Source: JAKFWF01 sp963750535 (GTDB lineage: Bacteria; Pseudomonadota; Alphaproteobacteria; Rhizobiales; Hyphomicrobiaceae). From it: a stretch of 64,000 nucleotides of DNA. Shown here piece by piece: positions 48,177 through 57,516 of this stretch. A program made the translations under genes and the position numbers. The stretch covers positions 186,001 through 250,000 of the forward strand of contig CAVVRF010000002.1 in assembly GCA_963750535.1 (NCBI GenBank). The letters run 5' to 3'. Position 1 is the first letter of the stretch. Every line of letters starts with the position of its first letter. The notes beneath the pieces were generated by a model. The model did not search any database. It was not told the DNA's origin and saw only the letters and a list, made by a program, of their open reading frames with translations.

Positions 48177-48821
48177 TCAAGGGTTGGAACGAGCCACCGG
48201 CGCACTTGCCGAATTGAGCCGCCTCAACTCACGGACATAAGTGTCAGGCTGCACAGCATCGTAGTAGGGAACGTCCAGCCCGGCCCGGGTGGCAATCGCA
48301 CCGACAAACGTGTTGCAGTTTCTAGTCAGCAGCGAATAGGAAGTCCATGTGCGGCGCATTGCAGCCGTTGTGCGCACGATCCCGCGAACTGTCGCGCGGT
48401 CGATTGAAATGCGAAAGCTCTCGATGGGCTTTTGCACGATATCGTCTTTTGTGTATCCGATTTGCCCTCGTGATCCGAATATCGCATTCAGCCCGCTCGG
48501 GGCGCCTGTCGCCGTCCCGAAGCCCACGGTGCCCAAGCGGCGGCCGCGGCCTTGTCGGTCGACGGCCCCGACAACAACGTACGAATGCCCGAACTCATTG
48601 TCCGTGCGGGCACGGAACTCCACGTAGTAGCCGCGATCATCCGAGCGCAGTGGCGCGAATTCCGTCGACTTTACTCTCGCATCGTCGATGTCGGCCTTCG
48701 CTATCTCGCAGGGATATCCAATCACGGCGAGCATGAACGCGAGCGCGCATGCGACAACCGGTTGGGCAGCCCAACCCGTCGCGACATCTTTTCCTGGTTG
48801 CCACATTGCCATGGTCGGCAT
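48177..48821 (-). CDS. Secreted protein with H...NC motif, possible permuted NlpC/P60-like domain
   Basis: 214 residues. A long N-terminal hydrophobic stretch (about 18-36) looks like a signal peptide or anchor. H79 in EFGHSYVVVG and C169 in SLLTRNCNTFVGAIA recall circularly permuted NlpC/P60 or LRAT-type enzymes, where a histidine strand precedes an NC helix. No other family is recognised and this reading is by motif only. The gene is flanked by AT-richer intergenic DNA (48822-49009) and lies inside the segment bracketed by MITE-like elements; no obvious operon partner. Confidence 0.6.
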   Translation of the reverse strand: MPTMAMWQPGKDVATGWAAQPVVACALAFMLAVIGYPCEIAKADIDDARVKSTEFAPLRSDDRGYYVEFRARTDNEFGHSYVVVGAVDRQGRGRRLGTVGFGTATGAPSGLNAIFGSRGQIGYTKDDIVQKPIESFRISIDRATVRGIVRTTAAMRRTWTSYSLLTRNCNTFVGAIATRAGLDVPYYDAVQPDTYVRELRRLNSASAPVARSNP

Positions 48822-49009
48822 TTTTCCGTCCCCCTGGCCGTTGGTTCAAAATTGGGGCCCTGCTCACTATGAACGATTTCGCGTAAAATAAGATCATCAA
48901 TAATGGAGAGGTTCAACTATTAATAATAACAATTTACAAAGATTGCGGCCCAATTGAACCTGGCGTACCTTGCATAGTCTGAGCAGTAAAAATGTAGGAG
49001 GAGACGACA

Positions 49010-49231
49010 ATGCGCTCTATGGTCATCTTTGGCCTTTTGGCAGGTGTGGCACTCACATTTCCGTTCGCGGGTGCTGCCGACGCCGGCACGTACACGCGCC
49101 AGAAATGCACTCTCTCGTCGAGGCTGGTTTCTTCGCCGGTGTCGTGGGTCTGCAAGGCAAGCGAGAAGTGCTGCTACGATTATTGGGCGCGCAAGGGCGT
49201 CTGCCTCAGCTCTTCGTCTCGCTGCTTCTGA
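49010..49231 (+). CDS. Small secreted cysteine-rich protein
   Basis: 73 residues. Signal peptide from 1 to about 22 (MVIFGLLAGVALTFPFAGAADA), then a mature part of about 50 residues with six cysteines: C33, C48, C54, C55, C65, C72. Even number and a CC pair suggest three disulfides in the periplasm or outside. A strong ribosome site (AGGAGGAG) lies seven bases before the ATG. Not a recognised family; could be a defensin-like or inhibitor-like peptide, or an immunity or adhesion factor. It lies between the secreted H...NC protein (divergent) and MITE-like copy 2. Confidence 0.7.
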   Translation: MRSMVIFGLLAGVALTFPFAGAADAGTYTRQKCTLSSRLVSSPVSWVCKASEKCCYDYWARKGVCLSSSSRCF

Positions 49232-49350
49232 GTTGAATTGACCGCATATGCTAGAGGGGCGTCACGCCCCTCGGCTGTGGCTTCGAACATCGACCTCGAA
49301 CGCGTTCGAAACGATGCCCATCGCCATGGCGATAACGAATAGATCAGGCT

Positions 49351-49619
49351 AGCCCGCCCTTCTCACAGGCTCGCGGATCGTCATCGCGACCGGCGCAGCG
49401 GATCCGCCAGGAGGGCGGCGAAAAGCGTAGCCGTCGCATACGGTTGAGCCGCCCGACGCCGCGGGCCGCCCGCCGGCCGCGACCCGCAGGGCGGGGCGAA
49501 AATGGCGACAGAGTGCGTCGCGTCGCTTGACCATAGTGGCGCTATGCTCGGCGCGCCGCTCCTGCTCTGTCGTCATTTTCACCTCCGTGCCGACCGCGAC
49601 CCTGTGAGAAGGGCGGGCT
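49351..49619 (-). mobile_element. MITE-like element with 18-bp terminal inverted repeats, copy 2
   Basis: 269 bp, same ends as copy 1 (AGCCCGCCCTTCTCACAG at 49351-49368 and reverse complement at 49602-49619), inverted relative to it. The inner repeats AAAATGGCGACAGAG (49499-49513) and CTCTGTCGTCATTTT (49565-49579) are also present. It has about 88 extra bases (near 49376-49463) that copy 1 lacks. No transposase; short frames across it are artefacts of the palindrome. Confidence 0.88.
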
Positions 49620-49957
49620 CTTATGTCCGCTGTGTCAACGTGCAGGCGCGCTTCTTTTTTCCGCTTGCGCGGCAGTGTCGTCGATCGATGTCCAAGGCAG
49701 GCGACAGGGCGAATGGACGACGGTTGATCCGGCTCTTATCCGCGGGTTCTATACCGCATGACCAAGGTTCGTCGCGGGGCTTCCTCTGTCTAGCGAACGA
49801 GCGTGGGCTGTCATGTTGGCATCGACTGCAAACGCGACACCTGCTTCAAACCCGATACTGCGAGGGTTCCCCACCCTCCACACCCTGCCGCCCGCTTTGG
49901 ACACCGAGATCTTGATTGCCTGGATATCTCCTCTGTGGTCGTGGCTCTTCTTGCGTG
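49620..49957. other. Gap between MITE-like element and IS110 transposase
   Basis: 338 bases with no credible gene. The right (downstream) end of the IS110 element must lie in here, but IS110 members lack terminal inverted repeats, so no boundary can be placed by eye. Confidence 0.5.
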
Positions 49958-51091
49958 TCAGGCGACCTTCGGCTCACCCATGCTGGCGGCCTTCGGCTCG
50001 ACGAGCCGTGCGATGGCCCAGATGAAGCCGACCAACTCGCGTGCCACCGCGACGATCGCCTTCGGGGCCGACTTGCCGGCGGCGATCAGCTTTCGATAAC
50101 GAGAGGACAATCGCACCTGCGCCTTCCAGGCAATGGCCCGGATCGGCTCCGGCAGCCCCTTCAATCGATCGCGAATGATCTGTGTCACTCGTGCCGGATG
50201 CCGGTAGGTCCACGCTGCCTCGACCAGGCAGGTGCGCGCCAGACTGTTGCCAGTCTTGGTGATCGGACCTCGCTTGATGGTCATACCGCTCGAATGTTCG
50301 GACGGATTGAGCCCCAGGTACGCCATCAACTGGCGCGGGCTGTCGAAGCGGCTGAAGTTGCCGACCTCGGCGACGACGGTCGCGGCCACCAGGATCGATA
50401 CGCCTCTGAGCGCCTGCACCGCAGCAACGACCGGCGCCAGCGTCCAGGCAGGCACCAAATCGACGATCGCCTGCTTCAACCGATCGCAGAGTTCTTCGGC
50501 CCGCTCGATCCGAGCCAACAACTCCTCCAGCACGAGATGCTGGGCGGGATGGGCGAATGTCAGCTCAGCCAGCCACCGCCGATGCGCCTTGGTCCAGTGC
50601 TTGCCTTGAAAGACGCGGGCGTGCCGCAGCAGGAAACTATGCAATTGCTGCCGCATCTTGCGCAGGTCCTTCATTGCCTGCGCTCGCATGCGAACCAGAT
50701 CGCGCATCGCCTCGTGCGCCTCGTCGGGCACCCATACCTCGGTCAGCTGGCCGGCCCTCAGCAACTGGGCGAGCATCATCGCATCGCGGCGGTCGGTCTT
50801 GACCTTGTCGCCGGCCTTCCGCGGGATCAGTGACGGCGCCACCACGTCGCAGCGATGGCCAAGACCCGTCGACAGCCGATGGAGGTTGTAGCCGAGCGGC
50901 CCGGCCTCGTAGGCGAGATGCAGCCGCTGCCCGCCCTTGCCGAGCTTCCGCAGCAGCGATCGGATCGCCTCGGGCGTGTTGGCGATCGCGCCATGGAACC
51001 GCACGCCAGCCGACGCCCGACCCTCCACCGTCGCCACTGCGATCGTCTTCTTGTGGACGTCCAGCCCCACGAAAATGCTAGTCTCCGTCAT
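49958..51091 (-). mobile_element. IS110-family transposase (bridge-RNA recombinase type)
   Basis: 377 residues. The N-terminal RuvC-like DEDD domain has D11 (GLDVHKK), E62 (AYEAGP), D100 and D103 (KTDRRDAMML). The C-terminal Tnp20 domain, from about residue 225, has ALRGVSILVAATVVAEVG and the catalytic serine block SEHSSGM (S267/S268) followed by KRGPITKTGNSLARTCLVEAAW. All catalytic residues are present, so it should be active. IS110 recombinases use a non-coding bridge RNA from the element's ends. It was inserted downstream of the chromate genes, on the same strand. The 5'-flank at 51092-51228 is the candidate RNA source. Confidence 0.95.
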
Positions 51092-51228
51092 GATCCGCTC
51101 CCCGTGTCTGGGGAAAGGCTTCGTTCACGCGAAGCAACCCCCGTTGCGCTAACGCGCCTTAGTCGACACGTCGGGGCGGGTCACTCGTTCGGTGGCCCGT
51201 ATCCCCTGCTCTCAGCGGACATGATGGT
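51092..51228 (-). ncRNA. Candidate IS110 bridge-RNA region upstream of transposase
   Basis: 137 bases between the chrA stop and the transposase start. On the minus strand it can form GCGC-GTTA-GCGC, GCTTCG-CGTGAA-CGAAGC and CCCC-AGACAC-GGGG hairpins in succession. In the IS110 group the bridge RNA comes from the left end, 5' of the transposase; in the IS1111 group it comes from the other end, so this assignment depends on subgroup. No promoter was identified and the element's end is unknown. Confidence 0.35.
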
Positions 51229-52566
51229 CTAGATGCCTGCAAGCCTGATCGCGAGGCCCAATCCCGAGGCGATCCCCAGCACCGGCGCGATACCCCAGTG
51301 CCGCCGCAGCAGGAGCACGCCGCTGACGATTGCGAGCAGCACCACGCGCCAATCGAGCGTGGCGAGATCCGGCAGCCAGAGCTTGAGGCCGTAGCTCTCG
51401 ACCAGCGTCACCTTGCCGAAAAACACGTGCAAGGCGAACCACACCGCAAGATTGAGGATCACTCCGACGACGGCCGCGGTGATCGCGGCGAGCGCATTTC
51501 GCAACCGCGGCTTGCCAAGGATCCAATCGATGTAAGGCGCGCCGGCGAAGATCCACAGGAAGCACGGCACGAAGGTCGCCCACAGCGCGACGAACGCCCC
51601 GAGCAGCCCCATGACGACGGCTGGCTCGCCGGCATTGCGATAGGCGGCAAGGTAGCCGACGAACTCGGTGACCAGAATCAGCGGTCCCGGCGTCGTCTCG
51701 GCGAGCCCGAGCCCGTCCATCATCTGGCCGGCCTCGAGCCAGCCGTGGCGGGCGACGACATCCTGGCCCATGTAGGCGAGAACGGCGTAGGCGCCGCCGA
51801 AGGTCACCAGTGCGAGCTTCGAGAAGAACAGGCTCAGCTGCACCAGCAGGTGGTCGCGGCCGACCACGGCCGCGATCGCCGCGAGCGGGAGGACCCAGAT
51901 CGCAAGCCAGATGCCAACCACTCCCATCGTCCGCCGGAAGGCGATTACCGGCCTTGCCGCGACCGCGACGACGTCGGCGTTGCCGGCGCCGCTGACAAAA
52001 CCGTACATCGCCGCCACCGCGATGATGAGGGGAAACGGCAGCCCAATCAGGAAAATGCCAACGAACGAGAGCGCGGCGATGCCCCAGTGGGCGGTCTGCT
52101 TCAAGGCTCGCCTGGCGATCCGCTGCAGGGCCTCGATCACGATCACGAGGACCGCCGCCTTGATGCCGAAGAACACGGCCTCGACCAAGGCGACGTTGCC
52201 GAATGCCGCATAGATCATGGAGAGGGCGAGCACCACCATGGCGCCTGGCAGGACGAACAGCAGCCCTGCCGCGAGGCCGCCGGCCAGACCATGGAGACGC
52301 CATCCGGAATAGGTGGCGAGTTGCATCGCTTCCGGCCCGGGCAGCAGCATGCAGAAGCTCAGAGCATTGAGGTACTGGTGCTCGGTCAGCCATTTCTTTT
52401 CGTCGACGATCACCTTGTGCATCATCGCGATCTGCGCAGTCGGCCCGCCGAACGAAAGCACGCCGATCCGCGCCCAGGTCCGCAACAGCTCGGCAAAGCT
52501 CGGCGCGCCGGCCTCGTCGAGATGCGCCTCGGTGCCGATTGCTTCCTGCATCTGCGCCCCCTTCAT
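51229..52566 (-). CDS. chrA: Chromate transporter (ChrA/CHR family)
   Basis: 445 residues, two-domain long-chain CHR family member. The first domain opens RIGVLSFGGPTAQIAMMHKVIVDEKKWL and LSFCMLLPGPEAMQLATYSGWRLHG; the second repeats it as FSKLALVTFGGAYAVLAYM and LGLAETTPGPLILVTEFVGYLAAYRNAG, giving the typical duplicated PGP motif. About 10-12 membrane helices; exports chromate. Start codon overlaps the upstream stop by four bases (ATGA), so it is translationally coupled to the rhodanese-ChrB gene. An in-frame start at 52620 would lie inside that gene. Confidence 0.93.
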   Translation of the reverse strand: MKGAQMQEAIGTEAHLDEAGAPSFAELLRTWARIGVLSFGGPTAQIAMMHKVIVDEKKWLTEHQYLNALSFCMLLPGPEAMQLATYSGWRLHGLAGGLAAGLLFVLPGAMVVLALSMIYAAFGNVALVEAVFFGIKAAVLVIVIEALQRIARRALKQTAHWGIAALSFVGIFLIGLPFPLIIAVAAMYGFVSGAGNADVVAVAARPVIAFRRTMGVVGIWLAIWVLPLAAIAAVVGRDHLLVQLSLFFSKLALVTFGGAYAVLAYMGQDVVARHGWLEAGQMMDGLGLAETTPGPLILVTEFVGYLAAYRNAGEPAVVMGLLGAFVALWATFVPCFLWIFAGAPYIDWILGKPRLRNALAAITAAVVGVILNLAVWFALHVFFGKVTLVESYGLKLWLPDLATLDWRVVLLAIVSGVLLLRRHWGIAPVLGIASGLGLAIRLAGI

Positions 52567-53381
52567 GCCACTGGCTTTGCTGCTGGCCAATTGTGCGTCT
52601 CCTCGCTGGCGTCCCGGCACCAGCGATAGAAACCGTCATAGACCGTCATGGCAGCAGCAAGCTGCTCGAGATCGTCGCGAAAGATCCGAGAGTAGCCGAG
52701 CGACACTGCCAGCAGCCCCGCCGCCTGCGGCGCGAGCTCGAGCCGCGCGGTGTCGGCGCCCCTGACGATCGTCGCGAGCTGCCGCAGCGGGGCGGTATCG
52801 AGCGCAAGCTCGTCGAGCATCGTGTCGAAGGTGCAGCGCTCGCCGCGATGGCTCCAGAACACATTCTCGATGTCGAATGGCGTCGCCTGGAAACGATCGG
52901 CGACGGCCACCACATCGGCTGGCGGGACGAACAGGAACACCGCCGTTGGATCGACAAAGCGACGAATGAGCCATGGACAAGCGATCCGATCGATCTTCGG
53001 ACGCGCGCGCGTGACCCAGACGGTGCGGCCTTGTGCGTCGCGCTTGGGCAGCTTGTCGGTGCGCACCAGCGGCTGGCCCGCCGATCGCCACGCCTCGAAG
53101 CCGCCTTCGAGCGTTTCCGCGGCAATACCTTCGTGCCGCAGCCAGGCGGCCACCCCTTGACTGAGTTTCAGCCCCTTCTGGCAGCTCACGACGACGGAGC
53201 GGCCGGCATACTGGCCAGCCCACGCGGACACGGCGCCATACTCGTGTCGCATCGAGCCGGGTACGAGGCGCGGATCGGCGTCATAATCCTCGCTGGTCCG
53301 AACGTCGATGATGGCAGGCGCGTTCGCAACGCCGACCAGGCGCGCAAGCTGTGCAACGGTGATTTCTGTCGGAGACGGCAT
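52563..53381 (-). CDS. Rhodanese-ChrB fusion protein (chromate resistance)
   Basis: 272 residues with two domains. Residues 8-105 form a rhodanese-like domain, with DVRTSEDYDAD and the active-site loop VVVSCQKGLKLSQG (C67). From about residue 110 (RTVWVTRARPKIDRIACPWLIRRFVDPTAVFLFVP) onward it matches the ChrB C-terminal domain seen in chromate-sensing or resistance proteins. It is the first gene of a pair with chrA. A sulfur-relay or sensory role is inferred; the transcription-factor-like N-terminal half of classical ChrB is absent, replaced by rhodanese. Confidence 0.88.
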   Translation of the reverse strand: MPSPTEITVAQLARLVGVANAPAIIDVRTSEDYDADPRLVPGSMRHEYGAVSAWAGQYAGRSVVVSCQKGLKLSQGVAAWLRHEGIAAETLEGGFEAWRSAGQPLVRTDKLPKRDAQGRTVWVTRARPKIDRIACPWLIRRFVDPTAVFLFVPPADVVAVADRFQATPFDIENVFWSHRGERCTFDTMLDELALDTAPLRQLATIVRGADTARLELAPQAAGLLAVSLGYSRIFRDDLEQLAAAMTVYDGFYRWCRDASEETHNWPAAKPVA

Positions 53382-53603
53382 GTGTGCGTCCTCCCTTCTG
53401 GTTTGAAGGTAGATGGACGCGATCTTTGGGCTGGCGCCTCACGGGGTAGTCGCGGTGGACCCCTCAGGCCGGATCTTGTGCCCAAGCTCGCCCGCCTTGT
53501 CAACGGGGCCTGCGATGTCGCGGGCGGACCAGCTAGGATCGAGCCCCCACCGCCGCGGCGGCACCTCGCCGGCCGGCGATGGACGCGACGGGGCAGGCGA
53601 GCG

Positions 53604-54735
53604 CTATTCCAGATCCTTCACTTCGATCGAGTCGCCGCCTTTGATGCGCTGAGCGAGCGCTGCCTCGATGAAGGGGTCGATGGCGCCGTCGAGAACGGCC
53701 GCCGGGTTGCCGCTCTCGACCCCGGTGCGCACATCCTTCACCAGCTGGTAGGGCTGCAGCACGTACGAGCGCAGCTGGTGCCCCCAGCCGATGTCGGTCT
53801 TCGCCGCAGCCTCGGCATTGGCCTTCTGCTCGCGCCGCTTCAGCTCCGCCTCGTACAGCCTGGCGCGCAGCATCGCCCAGGCCGTCGCCCGGTTCTTGTG
53901 CTGTGAGCGCTCCTGCTGGCACGACACCACGATGCCACTCGGGATATGGGTGATGCGGACCGCCGAGTTGGTCGTGTTGACGTGCTGGCCGCCTGCGCCC
54001 GATGCTCGATAGGTGTCGATGCGGCAGTCGCTCTCCTTGATCTCGATGTCGATCGAGTCGTCGATCACCGGATAGACCCAGGCGCTGGCGAAGCTGGTGT
54101 GCCGGCGGGCATTCGAGTCGTAAGGCGAGATGCGCACCAGGCGATGCACGCCCGACTCGGTCTTGAGCCAGCCATAGGCGTTCTCGCCCTTGATCTCGAT
54201 GGTGGCGGACTTGATGCCGGCCTCTTCGCCGGCGCTCTGCTCCAGCAGCGACACCTTGTAGCCGCGCTTCTCCGCCCAGCGCATGTACATGCGCAGCAGC
54301 ATCTGCGCCCAGTCCTGGCTCTCGGTGCCGCCGGCGCCGGCGTGGACCTCGAGATAGGTATCGAAGCTGTCGGCCTCGCCGGACAACAGCGCCTCGACCT
54401 CGCGCTTGTGGCCGAGATCCTGCAATTTGCGCAGCGCCACCTCGCCCTCCTGGACGGTGGCCTCGTCGGCTTCCGCTTCGCCGAGCTCGATCAGGGTCGT
54501 CGCGTCATCGAGCTCGCGCTCGAGCTCGCGATAGCCGCTGATTGCCTTCTCCAGCGCCGTGCGCTCGCGCATCAGCTTCTGCGCCTTGGTGCCGTTGCTC
54601 CACAGCGTCGGGTCCTCGGCGCGATTGTTCAGCTCGGAAAGCCGGCTCTCGGCAGTATCCCAGTCAAAGATGCCTCCGCAGCAGGGAGAGAGACTTGCGG
54701 ATGGAATCGACCAGCTTCTCGTGTTCGGCACGCAT
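53604..54735 (-). CDS. prfB: Peptide chain release factor 2 with programmed +1 frameshift
   Basis: Translation starts at 54735 (MRAEHEKLVDSIRKSLSLLRRHL), meets an in-frame TGA at 54666-54664 and must shift +1 to continue DWDTAESRL. The site is CGGAGG-CAT-CTT-TGA-C: an internal Shine-Dalgarno, three bases, the slippery CTT and the RF2 stop TGA-C, as in E. coli. With the shift the product has about 376 residues. The catalytic GAGGQHV motif and the codon-recognition loop are present; the usual SPF reads SPY (ISPYDSNARRHTS), which I recall as common in alphaproteobacteria. A linear call on the downstream frame alone gives a false N-terminus. Confidence 0.94.
54661..54682 (-). promoter_or_regulatory. 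prfB recoding site
   Basis: CGGAGG-CAT-CTT-TGA-C on the minus strand. The GGAGG is three bases from the slippery CTT, the spacing of the classical autoregulatory RF2 frameshift: low RF2 lets the ribosome slip and make more RF2. Confidence 0.92.
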
Positions 54736-54825
54736 CAGGAATTGTCCCGTGGGGTTGGAAAGGGGTTACAAGCGATATAGGGGGCGCACCCACCGCCTAG
54801 CAAGTACCTGGCAACGCCGCGCGGA

Positions 54826-57375
54826 TCAGAACTGGCCACCACGCCCCGTGGCGAGCGCCCGCGGGCTCGGGTAGGCGCCGCCCGCGTCGGAGGACAGCGC
54901 CGCGCCGCTGTCGTAGCCAAGGAACGAGTTCGGATCGTCCGGCTCCTCGCTTGGCTTGAAGGCTTCCAGAATGGCGTCGTTTTCGCCTGGCGAAGCGCGC
55001 AAGCCGGTCCTCGGATTGACGCGGATGAGCTTCAGGCCCGGCGGCTGGCGGAAGATCGCAGGCTTCTTGTCGGCGAGCGCCATCTTCATGAACTCGGCGA
55101 AGATCGGTGCCGTCACCTGGCCGCCGGTCGCGGTCTTGCCCATCGGCTTCGGGTTGTCGTAGCCGACGAAGACGCCGACCACGAGATCGGGCGAGTAACC
55201 CATGAACCAGACGTCCTTGCTGTCATTGGACGTGCCGGTCTTGCCGGCCAGCGGCACGCCGGGGAGCATCTGCTTCACCACGGTCGCGGTGCCGCGCTGG
55301 ATCACACCCTCGAGGATCGAGGTCATCTGATAGGCGGTGTGCGGGTCCATCATCGGCTTGCGATCGTCCGGGATCTCCGGCTCCGGCTGATTGCGCCAGG
55401 CGTCGGACTTGCAGCCGGTGCAATTGCGCTCGTCGTGCCGCCACACGGTGCGGCCCCAGCGATCCTGGATGCGGTCGATCATGGTGGCGCGTACTTGCCG
55501 CCCGCCGTTCGCCAGCATCGCGTAGGCGGTCGTCATCCGCAGCACGGTCGTCTCGCCGGCGCCAAGCACCATGGCGGGCAGCGGCAGCAGGTCGTCATAG
55601 GCACCGAACCGGCGGGCATATTCGACCACCAGCGGCATGCCCATGTCCTGGCCGAGCCGAGCGGTCATCTGGTTGCGCGACTTCTCGATACCGACCCGCA
55701 GCGTCTGCGGCCCGTAGGACTTATTCTTGTCGCCGTAGTTCTTCGGCTTCCACGCTTCCTTGCCGTTGCCCTGGTCGATTTCGATCGGCGCATCGAGGAT
55801 GATCGAGGTCGGCTTGTAGCCGTTGTCGAGCGCCGCCGCATAGACCAGTGGCTTGAACGACGAGCCCGGCTGCCGGCGCGCCTGCACCGCGCGGTCGAAC
55901 TGGCTCATGGCATAGGAGAAGCCGCCGGCAACAGCCAGCACGCGGCCGGTATGCGGGTCCATGGCGACGAGGCCGCCGCCGACATCTGGCATCTGCATCA
56001 GGCTCCAGGCGCCGGCAAGGTTGGCGGGGTCCTTTGGTGCCACATAGATCACGTCGCCGAGCGCCAGCACCTCGGACGGCTGCTTCGGCGGCGGGCCGGG
56101 CGGTAGCTCGGTCGATTTGAACTTGCCGGCCCACTTCATCTCTTCGAAGCTGATTTCGACCGCCTCGCGCGCCGGCGCGACGCTGCCGTCCTGCTGCTTG
56201 GGCGGCCGCAGTCCGACCACGACCTTGGTCTTCTGCACGTCGAGCACGACGCCAAGCCGCCACGGCGCGATGTCGCTGGCGACCTCGATGCCGCCGAGCG
56301 TGGCGCCCCAGTCGCCGGCGATCTCGATGCGATTGATCGGGCCGCGCCAGCCGCGGCTGCGGTCAAATTTGACAAGGCCGTCGATCAACGCCTTGCGGGC
56401 ATAGCGCTGCATCTGCGGATCGAGCGTGGTGCGCACCGACAGGCCGCCGCCGTACAGCTTCTCCTCGCCGTACTGGCCAAGGATGCCGCGCCGCACTTCT
56501 TCTGCGAAATACTCGGCGGCGAAGATGTGCGCTCCGAACGGCCTGATGTTGACCGCCAGCGGCTTCTTGCGGGCTGCCTCGGCTTCTTCACGCTTGATGT
56601 AGCCGTTCTCGGCCATCTGGCCGAGGATCCAGTTCCGCCGCTCGGTCGCACGCTGCGTATGCTTGAACGGATGGTAGTTGTTCGGCGCTTTCGGCAGCGC
56701 GGCGAGATAGGCCGCCTCCTCGGGCGAAAGGTCGGCCAGCTCCTTGTTGAAATAGTTGAGCGATGCCGCCGCCACGCCGTACGAGCCGATGCCGAGGAAG
56801 ATCTCGTTCAGGTAGAGCTCGAGGATCTTGTCCTTGGAGTAGGCGCGCTCGATGCGCACCGCCAGGATCGCTTCCTTAATCTTGCGCTCCAGCTTGCGCT
56901 CGTTCGACAGCAGGAAGTTCTTGGCGACCTGTTGGGTGATGGTCGAAGCACCCTCGGCGCGACCGCCCGGGTTGTTGATCATTTTGAAGGCGGCGCGGCC
57001 AATACCGACGAAATCCAGGCCGCCGTGCTCGTAGAATCGCCGGTCCTCCGCCGACAGGAAGGCGCCGAGCACCATCCTCGGAATGGTATTGATCGGCACG
57101 AAGATGCGCCGCTCGCGAGCATATTCGGCAATGAGCGAGCCGTCGTGCGCATGAATGCGCGTCATTACCGGCGGCTCATAGTTCGCCAGGCTTTCGTACG
57201 ACGGCAGGTCCTTGGACGCTTTCCACAGCAGATAGCCGACCGCCGACGATACGCCAATGAACGCGACCACGCTGAACGCGAACATGAAGCCGAGAAAGCT
57301 CAGCAACGCGCTCTTGCGGCGCTTTCGCTTGCGTGGCCTGGGCTCGGCCGGCGGCGGTAGCACGGGCGCGCGCAT
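54826..57375 (-). CDS. mrcA: Penicillin-binding protein 1A
   Basis: 849 residues, bifunctional class A PBP. One membrane helix (about 25-50), then the GT51 glycosyltransferase domain with catalytic E110 (LSAEDRRFYEHGG), STITQQVAKN and the ERKIKEAILA helix. The transpeptidase domain has SxxK at S505 (GSSFKP), SRN (KSRNQM) and KTGTSN. It polymerises and cross-links peptidoglycan in the periplasm. The C-terminal tail is proline/aspartate-rich. It is encoded between amiC and prfB on the same strand, the arrangement seen in related genomes. Confidence 0.96.
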   Translation of the reverse strand: MRAPVLPPPAEPRPRKRKRRKSALLSFLGFMFAFSVVAFIGVSSAVGYLLWKASKDLPSYESLANYEPPVMTRIHAHDGSLIAEYARERRIFVPINTIPRMVLGAFLSAEDRRFYEHGGLDFVGIGRAAFKMINNPGGRAEGASTITQQVAKNFLLSNERKLERKIKEAILAVRIERAYSKDKILELYLNEIFLGIGSYGVAAASLNYFNKELADLSPEEAAYLAALPKAPNNYHPFKHTQRATERRNWILGQMAENGYIKREEAEAARKKPLAVNIRPFGAHIFAAEYFAEEVRRGILGQYGEEKLYGGGLSVRTTLDPQMQRYARKALIDGLVKFDRSRGWRGPINRIEIAGDWGATLGGIEVASDIAPWRLGVVLDVQKTKVVVGLRPPKQQDGSVAPAREAVEISFEEMKWAGKFKSTELPPGPPPKQPSEVLALGDVIYVAPKDPANLAGAWSLMQMPDVGGGLVAMDPHTGRVLAVAGGFSYAMSQFDRAVQARRQPGSSFKPLVYAAALDNGYKPTSIILDAPIEIDQGNGKEAWKPKNYGDKNKSYGPQTLRVGIEKSRNQMTARLGQDMGMPLVVEYARRFGAYDDLLPLPAMVLGAGETTVLRMTTAYAMLANGGRQVRATMIDRIQDRWGRTVWRHDERNCTGCKSDAWRNQPEPEIPDDRKPMMDPHTAYQMTSILEGVIQRGTATVVKQMLPGVPLAGKTGTSNDSKDVWFMGYSPDLVVGVFVGYDNPKPMGKTATGGQVTAPIFAEFMKMALADKKPAIFRQPPGLKLIRVNPRTGLRASPGENDAILEAFKPSEEPDDPNSFLGYDSGAALSSDAGGAYPSPRALATGRGGQF

Positions 57376-57516
57376 GTTCCTCGTTTCCAGAATTCAGTTC
57401 GCCTGCTTAGTCTTAGCAAATGCCGGCAGCAAGGCCTGACCCGCCAATCACAAGACATTACTACCGAATGTGGCATTAAGCAGTCGCTATAACTGCTTCG
57501 CCGGAACGACACAAAG

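Noticed and set aside
49349..49620. Short open frames across the MITE-like elements (for example a 77-codon frame ending at 49349)
   Set aside because: They are produced by the palindromic element in both orientations; no start context, no conservation as protein.
49624..51227. Shared ATGTCCGCTG on opposite strands at about 49625 and 51220 as IS110 ends
   Set aside because: A ten-base match is weak, and IS110 members generally lack terminal inverted repeats; not used to set boundaries.
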